Part shown: positions 23,270 through 33,599 of the stretch, one piece after another | Layout of the letters: each line of letters begins with the position of its first letter | Numbering within the stretch: position 1 is the stretch's first letter | Assembly (NCBI GenBank): GCA_013339765.2 | Contig: CM023450.1 | Span: 192,855,807 to 192,919,806, forward strand | DNA length: 64,000 bases | Source: Haemaphysalis longicornis | Taxonomy: Eukaryota; Arthropoda; Arachnida; Ixodida; Ixodidae | Direction of reading: 5' to 3' | The notes under the pieces: model-generated | The model's database searches: none | The model's input: only the letters and a program-made list of their open reading frames with translations | Told to the model about the DNA's origin: nothing | Translations under genes and position numbers: made by a program

Positions 23270-25460
23270 TCTAACAATTATTCATGCCTAAATACTCTCC
23301 CGCGCTGCCTATTTCTCAGTAACGGTGCTCTTGTGAATATATTGTAGTTATATTTAAATGTGAAACTCAAACTATGAATTTGAAATGTAAAATAAAGGTT
23401 ATAAGTATTGTAGTTATTATAATTTTGCCTGTCATTATAAACACAAAGTTTGTGCTGGTTTGTATATTTATTGGTACAAATGCCTTATGCAATATGCCGC
23501 GGATTCACGGGAAGCCAAAACGCTAAACTCACGTGTGAAACGCAAGAAATTAAATAACTTCCGTCCAAACACACGTGTAAATAATTTATGCACGAAGTTC
23601 CCGCCTAATTAACATACTGGTAAAAGCAAATTCTATGAGGTTATGGACCCTCCTTATGAGCCAATCTTCTATGGGAGATGTTTTCTTCCAGTTGTGGCCA
23701 ATAATAGGCTGATAGTATTAACGATAATAATACCGCCAATAATAATAATAATACTGCTTACATAAACAGCAACTACAATAACAACAACAACGCATCTTAC
23801 GAAAAGAGCTTGAACGCAGCCAATAAAAACGTAGTAAAAAGAGTGCGCGTATTCTCAGACTGTTGTATTAATTATCGAATACTTTGGTGCAAATAAATTT
23901 TGCTGCACACCATGCATTCACTTGAGGCAAAATGCGAAACACACTATTCGTACGCATTAAATTGAAAACGCACGTATAAACAAACTTGTGTAGCTAATGT
24001 AGTCATTGGATTATAAGGAGATGCTCTGCCGCACATGTCAGGTACAATCCAAGACGCAAAGAAGACACCCTGAATGTAATAAATGAATAAACACATGTAT
24101 GCTCAAATAAACTGTAAAGATACTGCTGAAACTGCATCTTGTTATGTGGTGCAAGCGTAGAAAAACAAAACGCGCAGCATGCAGGTCGTACCTCTCGTCC
24201 GCCGGGATCCGAAAGAGTTTTATGCTGGCATGGCGTGAAACATTTTGGCACCACTCAGGAGGCTACGATTTGTGAGGACGGCACGGGTCCATTCATGCGC
24301 GTGTTTTGATGAAACAAAAATACGGTGGTAAAAGCGGCCTTTGGGACACCGTAGACGGTAGCATAGCTGTGCTCGCGACAAGAAACACCCATTTTCGGCG
24401 GCGCGAGATAGGAAGGCGGATTTCACGTTTTTCAGTCCGGGTGGCGCTTGTATTTTCCCAATCTCGAACTGGAACTTTTTTTGTACGTTCTCTTGCTTAT
24501 TAATAAGCTCGGAGTGAATAAGTAACCTGATATTAAAATAGAATGCAACAACAACGTCCATTAATGCTCGCATGTAGTACAGCCCCTAAACATTAGCATC
24601 GCTGCGGTTACGGGACAGAAAATGGCGAGGTTTCATCGCCCTGTTTTATGTTTGTACCCCCCTTCCCTGCGCAAATTCCTTACAGCGCAGAAGGTTTTCG
24701 GAAATAAAAAAAAAAAAACAAAAACTTACAAGCGTCGAAGAAGTACATAGGTTCCGTGTAAACGATGAGCTTCATGACGTTTCAAGGCACGCTTTGAAAG
24801 TAAATATAACATTAGTTCGCTGTGTAGGATACGTCACATTACTTGAGAACTGCAAGCACAAAGTCCTTAAGAGGTCGTCCGACAGCCTAGTTATCTATAA
24901 TGCCAGAAATAACAGTCGTAAAGAGCACATGCCTGTTTGGATCATTTAAAACGTAGAAAGTCAGTTTCGTATACTCGTGAAAAGAAGTCTATTTGTGTTG
25001 GTCGTTTGGTGATAATATCGACCTTACAATAAACCCAATGTTGGACATTGGGAGAAGAGTGAAAGAAGATTTGTGAGGGAATACAAAAGGGAGGCTACGT
25101 GAATACGTAGCCGCATTGACTGTCGCTAACTTCTTCTTGGGACGGCACGACACAATGTATGTTTTTGTTAAATACTTCTGATAGTTTCCTTGGAGAATAA
25201 GAAAAATTTTGGTGAGACTTGAATGTAAAGGGCACTGGCGTTCAAGCGAGATTACTATGGTGTCCTTCTTCTCTCTACCTGTCCCATTTGTTGGCCGTTC
25301 TGGCCTTTGAAAAATACATTAACGCTTCCTGTTTTTCGAGAAGCTTTCGGTGATTCCCAAATAATAAATTTTACTTGAAGAAATATACATTTACACAAAT
25401 AAATGTATTCGTTGTCTTTTTATTTAGGTTCAAAAAAATTCCTTTAAAACGCTTTGGAAG
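23270..25460. other. AT-rich intergenic DNA
   Basis: No gene recognised. AAT/ATA-rich simple sequence occurs at 23,715-23,760. Confidence 0.45.
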
Positions 25461-25467
25461 AACCAAC

Positions 25468-25614
25468 AAAAAAAACACGAAGACACAAATGAAAGAAAGG
25501 ACAACACACCCACTGGAATAGCCACTGAACAATCATGTGATATGTTCAATATGTTCGGTTGATAGTACAGCGAGTGTGTTGTCCTTTCTTTGATTTGTGT
25601 CTCCGTGTTTTTTT
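25468..25614. repeat. 147-bp inverted repeat
   Basis: Arms of 41 bases (25,468-25,508 and 25,574-25,614) are inverted copies with about three differences. The left arm includes GACACAAATGAAAGAAAGG and the right arm its complement. The loop is about 65 bases. This may be two head-to-head copies of one repeat end or a small MITE. Confidence 0.75.
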
Positions 25615-25619
25615 TTTTT

Positions 25620-27140
25620 TTTTTCAGTGGTTTGTCCAAAACATCAGAATGCACCAACTGGCCGATCAAGCTACACTTCTACCTTTGAAGATCGATTTGT
25701 TACAGGCCATTTCAAGTGAGGTAGAAGGGCGTCTTTTTCACTGAATGTTACATCAGAGTGCCCATTGTAAAAGGCATGAATAGGTGTACTGAATGATTTC
25801 CACAGCACTTTTCTTTACATCATCGTTAATTACCCCGCAACCTGCAGTTTCTGGCCGTTTCCTGGCACCCTCCACCATAAGGTGCGGTAGCGTCTACAAA
25901 CGCAGACCGCCCTCCCAATCCCAGCCCAAGCGAAGAGCAGTGGATGTCTTGCCTCTACTTGCGGGACCCTGAGCTTCAGAAATACCATGTGACGCGGGTC
26001 CGAGCAGCTAGCAGAAGTCAGCGAATTCTGGACTAAGGATGCCCTCCACTGGGCGGCGGCCTTAAAATTGACATTCGGTAATCTCTGAATAAACATTCAT
26101 TGCTTACTCACTTAGGTGGGGCAGTGTGAAAAATGCGTCGATTGAGTGACGCTGCCCTAATGAATGTTTTCTTCTACATAATTAGACAAGACAGTTATTG
26201 AGTTCAGAAAAACTGCGGAAACGTCTTGCGATGATGCGACGGCATCGAGATAATATATTCATGGTGATTTACCGTTAGCTATATCATCAACAGCGATAAA
26301 AGTGTGCAAATATGTTTCAAATATGCGCACTTGTGATATGGGAAGGCTATATCTCAGGAAATTACCGCTATACCCAAATCTTCCCGACAAATACTCGGGA
26401 GGTGATGGTGTTCTTCCCCCCAGAACATGGTGCTATAAGGTACAACAGAAAAGCGTCAGAGGTGGCGGCCGTTCGCCCTCCCTTATAAGTGAGCTCCAGC
26501 GTAGTCCGCTGTAGCTCCGCTTCTAGAGTTCTGCACCGCACACCAGCTAGAGAAAACGGCATCGGTCTAGTCCGGTCCTTATTTCGAAATCATGGCTTAA
26601 CACCGACTGTATCAACGCTCTCTACAAATAGTAATTTCCTCATCTGCCCTTTGGTACCCATCCGTGCTGCGAGCCCATCTCTCTAAATACATCAGCCTAA
26701 TGATGTGCAGGGTCTCGACGCTAAAACGGAAAAGAAAAGACAGCCAATGGTAACGGGATAGATAAATGACAATTGTATTTTACATCACTTGTTAATAAAC
26801 AACAGAAATATTTTTTGCGACTTCTGAAAAAGCAACGTCATAATTGAGAGCGCTTTTTTCTCGCTGCACATCTTTCGCTGTTAACAGCATACCTCTGATT
26901 TGTAAATGTTTTTAAAATTTGGCTGACACTCAGCAGAAAGCACAGCCGAAAGTTGCGGACTGTGCAAAATTTGCAATCCTTTTAACCCACCAATGCCAGA
27001 AAACAAGTTGTCTGTAACCATCCAATTGTTCATTCAGCGTGGGAGTACGCAGCATAAATGTAGTTTCCACCGCAACTCCAATAGCGAAATTACAACGTTT
27101 TGTACTTAGGTGAGCGCGAATATACAAATATACTTAGGCG
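25620..27140. other. Intergenic DNA
   Basis: No gene recognised. The end of the segment near 26,085 (CTGAATAAACATTCATT) resembles a LINE 3' tail, but no coding homology precedes it. Confidence 0.35.
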
Positions 27141-27142
27141 AT

Positions 27143-27251
27143 TCTTATACGATGCGCCTCGAGCAGTTTTCTGGCCTTCTGATATCTTCTGATACTGGGA
27201 AAGAGCAGATATCAGAATGCCCGAGAACTGCTTGAGGCGCATCGTATAAGA
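27143..27251. ncRNA. Long near-perfect hairpin (pre-miRNA-like or MITE)
   Basis: Two 44-base arms (27,143-27,186 and 27,208-27,251) are inverted copies separated by a 21-base loop. In a plus-strand transcript 42 of 44 positions could pair, counting two G-U pairs, with two mismatches. The arms begin TCTTATACGATGCGCC. Size and loop fit a pre-miRNA, but the near-perfect pairing also fits a young palindromic transposon. Expression is unknown, so the RNA label is provisional. Confidence 0.4.
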
Positions 27252-27259
27252 TTGAAGGG

Positions 27260-28660
27260 AAGTGACTGCGTTAGTGATACTTCGGTGGTATTGTTCAAAG
27301 CTGCGGGGCGGTTTTTGGATAAATTCTTGCGCTGACGCTGCGGGCGCGTCTATTGCGCATGTCGGGATGGATGTATAAATGTACGTTGCTGTCTTTGCTA
27401 TTAAACTGTTGGAAGTGAAGCGCCTGTCCCTGTCTTCTTTCTTGTGTGTTGTGTATTTACGCCACTCAGTATGTTGTTGTACGTCACATTGAGGCGGAGA
27501 CGGTGCAGCACTCCTTAAAGCCATTTATTTGCGGTCGCGTAGAAAACGGCATTCTCTAATGAGGCCAATGGCATGCGGAGAATGATACATCAAGGAAGGT
27601 CCTGCCACTCCAATATTTGCGCAGATATAAAAGGCTTACTCTCCTCTGGAGCGAAAGGAAGCTGTGCCGTATTTTGTGGGTATGACCCGAGCTGGCGGCT
27701 GCATAGAAACTAATACTGCCTTGCGTCCCATTGTTAGCAGCCCGTAATTGAACGACAATGTGATATGCGCGCGCGTACTAGCCTTCTGAGAATTTTATTA
27801 CTTTACTTAAAAAAAACTGCTGTGTTAAGCTCTAGCAGGGATTGAAAGGCGCCTTATAAGTGGATGAGGATCACTCATAACCGTGCACGATGTACGTTGC
27901 CGTAGAACCGCTTGCAACTTCCAGTTTGGGAACTGTATAGAGGATGTATTGTGACTGAGTTTTTTTGTTAAGCAAAGATTGCATTGGCTCACTTTCGCTG
28001 TCGGTGGTGGCGTTCGCGAAAACGCCTTGCGGCCAAACCAACTGTATGCAGGTGCCCTAAGGACGAGGACGATGATGATGAAGCCCTTCAAGCGCTTCGC
28101 ACGTACCCCCTCGAGAGCATAGGCCATGATAAACTGTTGACCCTTTCCCCCTCCCCATAGCGGTTTCCTGGAGAATATAGACTGAATTTATTTCCAGGCG
28201 AAGCTAGTATTGCTAGACTGGCGTCTTCAGTGGTCTCGTATACCGACGTGCTTTGTCGCGAAGCCGACTTCATCCAGATGCTTTTCCGCCACAAATCTCG
28301 CTCCACATTCCCAGCTGGCGCGGGCGAGCACATCAGTTTAGCGATTTAGCACGCCAAAATGGGAGCCGCTCAGTGTCGTCGCTCTAGACGGTCAGTGTAC
28401 TGTCTAGCGCGATATGGGCATGTCGGACGTCGTTCACTCCGAGGAAGAACTGGAAGACATAGGAAAACTAAACGTTCCCAAGAATGATCTACAATAACGT
28501 ACACCAAATGTTTGCCTTCGAGTGATGCTCAGCGAAATTAAGGGATTTCGTTTTGGTCGATTAATGGCTTAGTCGTTTGCTTTCGGTCGTTGTATTTTGA
28601 TTTGGTGAGAGTTTTTGTTGTCATTTCGCGAGAATTAGGTTGTAGGAAAGGAAGCCGTAG
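27260..28660. other. Intergenic DNA
   Basis: No recognisable gene. The minus-strand frame 27,090-27,524 (144 codons) overlaps the hairpin and has no known motif. Confidence 0.4.
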
Positions 28661-28674
28661 ACTCGTTTGTGCGC

Positions 28675-28889
28675 TGTGGCGTCGCTACATTTATTCTTGT
28701 GTGCAAGCCCCGGCCGGAACTTAGAGAGCGGCGTAGACATGCGAGCGCCCCTGGAGCGCAGTCCTTGTCGATCCTCTCTGGGTCGCGAGGCCTGCTGACC
28801 TGGCCAGGCACCGCTGATGGTGATTGTGAACGAAATCGGATGATGATGATAGTGGCGTTGATGGTGACGATGTCGATGATGTCGCTACA
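28675..28889 (-). repeat. 3' LTR
   Basis: Pairs with the 5' LTR at 30,442-30,656. Starts TGTAGCGACATC on the minus strand and contains AATAAATGTAG near its end. Confidence 0.8.
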
Positions 28890-29339
28890 GTGCTCCCCCT
28901 AACGCGTAGCGCGTTAAAATGACCGATTTAGAACATGTGTGGCGGCAAACTACGTACAGGTATGTACAGTACAGTCAATTACAGATGTGTCCGCATTCGA
29001 GTTGAGACAGTAAGCAATCCTGGTCAGTCCGGTGAAAGCATCCGGGGAATAGATGGGCCTCGGAGGGCCTTAGCTGAGAGTGGGGGACGGGACGAGTTGG
29101 CGTAGGGGTAGCAGTTCAGAAAAAAAAGTAGCGCGAGCCGCGCCCACTGCGTAGGCGACGAGGCGGCGTTTGCAGAATGGGCGCTCGTCGAGCAGCCACT
29201 TGCTGTGCAGGTACACTGACGTTCGGCTGCTTGTGCGAACAGGCTAGTATTCTTGATGATGATCTCTATAGCACGAACTCAGGTGCAGCCTCGTGGCTCG
29301 GGTTTGACATGAGGCCGTGGTAAGATGCTTGGACGGACC

Positions 29340-30420
29340 TCAACTACAGCGCGACGTCGACGTCCTAGAACGCCGATGAGCAGTTGCACGAATCCCGTGT
29401 CGCTGTCTACTGCGTGCGTGCGAGCGAATTTGGGCAGAGCGGTGCTGATGACTCGCGGGAGTGCGCCGCAGAAGGGTCAGGGATGAAGCCCGCTTTCTTG
29501 GCGGGTGCTTTCGACGTCGATGGCGATGTCGGCGTCGAGGTGCACCAGCGCGCTCTGTTGGCGTTGACATCAGCGATTGATGACTTTCCAAGTGCTCCGC
29601 AGGTGTGCCCTGGTGCGTCCTGTTATTCTGCAGATCACGTGCACTGGAATGCTCTCGTGGCATTCTCGGCAGCGCAGTAGCCGCCGATGCTTTTCCAAAG
29701 TGTCTTCAGGGCGCATAGGGGTGTTAATTTGAGAGTTGTGAGGTCGGGATCTAGTCGCATTGGTTAGCGGCCTCACTCCCTCTAGCTTCCAGCTTAGGCG
29801 TTGAAGACAGCACAATGGGAGACGTGAGTTCATCGGGGTTGGCGTCGGGAGCCACGACGTGCGTCTCGTGCGAGTCATGCTGCCACTGCACGGAGCCCTT
29901 GCCTGGGCTGGTAGAATGGGAGAAGGAGAGCTGCGGCAGGTGGGCGTCCGTGACGTCATCGGCTGTGAGTATTGTGGGTGTAGGTATGGCTTCCGCGCTG
30001 GAGATGGAGTCTACGATGGTGACTTTCTGGGTAGTAAATGACGCCGCGGTGCAGAAGGTACGATATGTGGCGGGAAAGCGTGCGCAGGCAGTGCCGGTAC
30101 CTCCTTGCTGTATGATGAAAGCCGTCGTCCCCGAAGCCGTAGTGTGAGAGCACGGCGGCGCGCAGGTCATCGTAAGGGGCGTCACTTGCCGGTGGGAGGG
30201 GTAGGACGCAGCGGAGCTATAGCGAGAGGATTTCCCAGAGGATGGAGGGCTTGAGCGGCTGAATGGTGACGAAGTTCAGCAAGAAGGTGGCCTCAAGCTT
30301 GAGAAACCAACCTCTGAGATAGCGTGCGTCGAACACCGCTATGCGCGGGTCCCCCCCACGTCACCGTGTCGGAGTGCCGCTGGCCGGTTATCACGTCCGG
30401 GTCACCACGGGCAGGAAAGG
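29340..30420 (-). pseudogene. Degraded gag-like region
   Basis: Translated on the minus strand after the 5' LTR, one frame gives RYLRGWFLKLEATF, resembling the WF..LE segment of tick gypsy gag proteins, and later PYDDLRAAVLSHYG. A CREC...H-type cluster (CRECHESIPVHVIC, about 29,650) may be a remnant of a nucleic-acid-binding knuckle. Frames are broken by shifts and stops. The overlapping open frames of 100-145 codons on both strands are otherwise unrecognised. The gag assignment rests on short matches only. Confidence 0.35.
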
Positions 30421-30441
30421 GAGCCATGGACTGCGTTATGC

Positions 30442-30656
30442 TGTGGCTCTCCTACATTTATTCTGGTGAGCAAGCCCCGGCCGGAAATTAGAGAGCGGCA
30501 TAGAGATGCGACCGCCCCTGGAGCGCACTCGTCTTCGATCCTTTCTGTGTCGCGTGGCCTGCTGACCTGGCCATGCACCACTGATGGAGATTGTCAAATA
30601 ATGCGGATGATGACAATAGTGGCGCTGATGGTGACGATGCCGATGATATCGCTACA
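30442..30656 (-). repeat. 5' LTR
   Basis: Same length and termini as the 3' LTR at 28,675-28,889. The substitutions between the two indicate an old insertion. Confidence 0.8.
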
Positions 30657-30669
30657 ATGTTTTAAATAT

Positions 30670-31670
30670 GGTTTTTTCTGTTTTAACTGACGTCAAGTGT
30701 CACACGCACTCCTGTTTGTGGAAGGAAAGGGTTTTAATTTTTATTATGGATTGTCCAATGTGATCCGCCCGCAGTGACTGGGGAATCCGTGGTAACAAAC
30801 CCGCCAGCATAAGAGTGTGTGACTCCCTTAGCGCTGAATATCTACTTGAGCGTAAAGAATTTCAGCGCAGATGCAAGGACGGAAGACTATACTCGGTGAC
30901 AACTTAAGAACGGCACCGGAAGTGGCCGCTGTGCCTTATCACTGTAGCCGGATGTATCTCCGCGCGGCGAAAGTAGGGCGTTACTGGTAATATTTTGAAC
31001 ATGGCGTCAGCCGTTCCCGTAATTTTGTGGACTTAATATGCTCATAAACGACTCCACTGACGACAAACAAACAGCGTGAGACCAGGCAGACGATAGCGCG
31101 CATTCATAGCCAACCCCTTTCAAAACGCGCGCGCACTGACGTCACGGGTCCGGCGCTTTGGCGGAGTGATACACTACATGAGGTGGTTTCATTCTTGAGT
31201 TCTAACCAAGTATAGTAGTTTCTCCTGGCGGCGAATATGACTGCGTCCTAACGCGCGAATATCCGCAATGTCAGAGTTGGCTTAAATGACCTAAAATTGT
31301 CTGGACGCATATCTCTAACGAGCAGTGTATGGGTCACTGCCAAACGATGCGTAATACTCCACAAGGAAGACATGTACAGCAAAAAATAAGGCAACGCCTT
31401 ACGTGCAACACTTTAATTACGGCCCCTATAACTACGCCATTCTTCGCAGACTGCTTGATAATTTACAAGAAGTAGTGGCTTGTGACGGCACAACTTTCAC
31501 GAGCACGTTGCAATGGGGTAATGACTGTGATGTGCTGATGCACTGGAAAAATACTTCTACTTTATGAGCCCAAGACATAAAGTTCAAGCGACATTTCTAA
31601 TGACTGCACAAAAGTGTCAACTAAAACAATTTTGGAGAAAGAAATACTTTTGACCAAGTCACACTGCAAG
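30670..31670. other. Intergenic DNA
   Basis: Nothing recognised on either strand. Confidence 0.4.
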
Positions 31671-31683
31671 CCTTCTACTAGAC

Positions 31684-32064
31684 CAGGGGTAGGCAACTTG
31701 TTGAGGTCTAGGGCCGAGTTGCCTCAAGCCGGCATGGCGGAGGGTCGAACAGTAAACAGGGCAGGGAAAAGGAAGGATGGTGCGTGCAGACTTTGCAGGC
31801 AAAGAGAAAAAATTCAGCGAATTCATTATATCTGAGAAATATTGAAAATATTCTGGCTAATTTTGAAGACGGGAGGCTATGCCATCTAAAGGCAATCAAT
31901 TCTCTCTTCTGGGCTCCCGTGTAACCCAATTTGAAGTCAAAAGTTGCGTGGCGGCTTACAGGCAGGAAGTGACAAAGGTGGAGCTTCTGACGACTCGCTG
32001 TTGGCCGCATAATACTGGCCCGAGGTCCGCGTGTGCCCTGTGGGCAGTAGGTTGCCGATACCTG
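31684..32064. mobile_element. hAT-type MITE (381 bp)
   Basis: Left terminus CAGGGGTAGGCAACTTG and right terminus (reverse complement) CAGGTATCGGCAACCTA match at most positions, the style of end found in hAT/Charlie transposons. Flanking 8-mers TACTAGAC (31,676-31,683) and TGTTAGAC (32,065-32,072) agree at 6 of 8 positions, consistent with an aged 8-bp target duplication. There is no transposase, so the element would have moved in trans. Confidence 0.75.
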
Positions 32065-32074
32065 TGTTAGACGG

Positions 32075-32780
32075 TCCATGCACACAGTGGAACCAAGGAC
32101 GCATAGGTATATGCCAATCTTGTAAGCATTTTCGACTTCCTGACGTCAAACATTTCGCGTCATACGGTGTATATAAGGCTTCAGTACTTTGTCCGCTCGG
32201 CGACCCAAAGTGATTGGACAAATGGCGTGAGCTGTGGTCTCCGGAGCACCTCTCAATCCTGCTCACCAAGTTGAGGTGCGCATTGTTAGTCTGTTGAGTG
32301 AACAGATGATTCGGCGAAGGGTGAATAGTGATGCTTTGCCAAAAAGTGCCTCCACTAGCCCGAATGCTTTCTCTACAAGGTTAACATCATTGTAGGATAG
32401 ATGACACTTTCTTCTTGAGTGCCCTTTTGCCATTCCAATAAAGCGACATATCTTGCATGTGAAATACTGCAGCTGGAGTTACAACGGCGTTCTCACACGC
32501 GTTACGTCTTTATGAAATATTTGAGATGGACCCTTGAAATGTTAGCAAAACTATTTCTTAGAACTGACCATCGTCTGTCTCCTGTTCACTATTTGGGAAT
32601 TTCTTTTCTTTAGAACAAATTGATGTCGCAATGCTTGAAAATATACGCAAAAGAATATTGCTGCTGGAGCTTTTGATAGGCACTACTTGATTAAATATTG
32701 CGTTGACTGCATGCATCGGAATAACCTCTCAAACCCACCAGGAGTTGCACGTTTTGTGAGGTTCATTTGTGTCCACGTTT
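32075..32780. other. Intergenic DNA
   Basis: Nothing recognised. Confidence 0.4.
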
Positions 32781-32784
32781 CAAA

Positions 32785-33590
32785 TACGTGATTCTTCTGC
32801 TGCAAACTTCCGATTCTCGAGAGAAAACTGTCCTAATGAGAATTGAAAATTTAAGAGTAATATTGGGGCTGTCTCGTTGTTCTAAGTGAAAAGCGTGCTT
32901 TGCCGGAATAGTACTCGCTGGACAAAAGGTTACCTGCAGAGAACACAGTGCGAAAAAGTTTGCAAAGTTAGCAAAAGGTGCCCCTCCATCAAAACTAGTC
33001 CATAAATATCTTATATAATTAATGTTCGTGAAACCTTGCTCTTCCGATGCCTTTATATGAAAATTCGTATGAAGGGGTTGGGGAGCGGGGGGACGAAGAG
33101 GTGTATCTCACACCTTGCATTACAACCGAGTCTTTTCCTGCAGAAAATCAAATTTACGAAGTATCGATAAACGGAAGCCTTAGAATGACTACTTGCTTCT
33201 TCTCCCGCGAACTTCACATTCTCGAAGGAAAACTGTCTTAATGAGAATTCAAAATTGAAGAGTGTTATTGGGCACTATCTCGTTGTTCTAAGTGAAAAGC
33301 ATGCTTTGGCGGAATAGTACTTGGTGGACGAAAGGTTAACTGCACAGAGCACCGTGCGATAAGGCTTGCAAAGATAGCAAGAGGTGTGCCTCCATCAAAA
33401 CAAGTGATTCAAAATCTTATTTACATAATGTTCGTGATACCTTGCTCTTCCAATGCCTTCATATGAAAATTAGTATGAAGTGAGCGGAGGAGGTGCATCT
33501 CACACCCTGCATTACAACTGACTCTTTTCCTGTAGAAAATAAAATTTACTAAGTATCAATAAAAAGAAGCCTTAGAATACTCTTGATAAG
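32785..33590. repeat. 405-bp tandem duplication
   Basis: Two copies lie head to tail. For example ATTCTCGAGAGAAAACTGTC at about 32,813 recurs as ATTCTCGAAGGAAAACTGTC at about 33,218, and GCCTTTATATGAAAATTCG recurs as GCCTTCATATGAAAATTAG. Similarity runs through the whole unit with scattered substitutions. No coding role was seen. Confidence 0.8.
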
Positions 33591-33599
33591 TTTGCTTGC

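Larger units (their letters stand above)
28675..30656 (-). mobile_element. Short LTR retrotransposon (gypsy-like, non-autonomous)
   Basis: Two direct repeats of equal length (215 bp; 28,675-28,889 and 30,442-30,656) flank about 1.55 kb. On the minus strand each begins TGTAGCGA and ends CCACA with AATAAA near the end, and by rough hand count they are about 85% identical. A purine tract, AGGGGGAGCAC, precedes the 3' LTR, as expected for plus-strand priming. The interior has only a degraded gag-like region, with no protease, RT or integrase, so it is a TRIM/LARD-like or internally deleted copy. No target duplication was evident. Confidence 0.8.

Noticed and set aside
28669..28902. 77-codon ORF as a gene
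   Set aside because: It lies almost wholly in the LTR and its sibling occurs in the other LTR on the antisense strand of the element.
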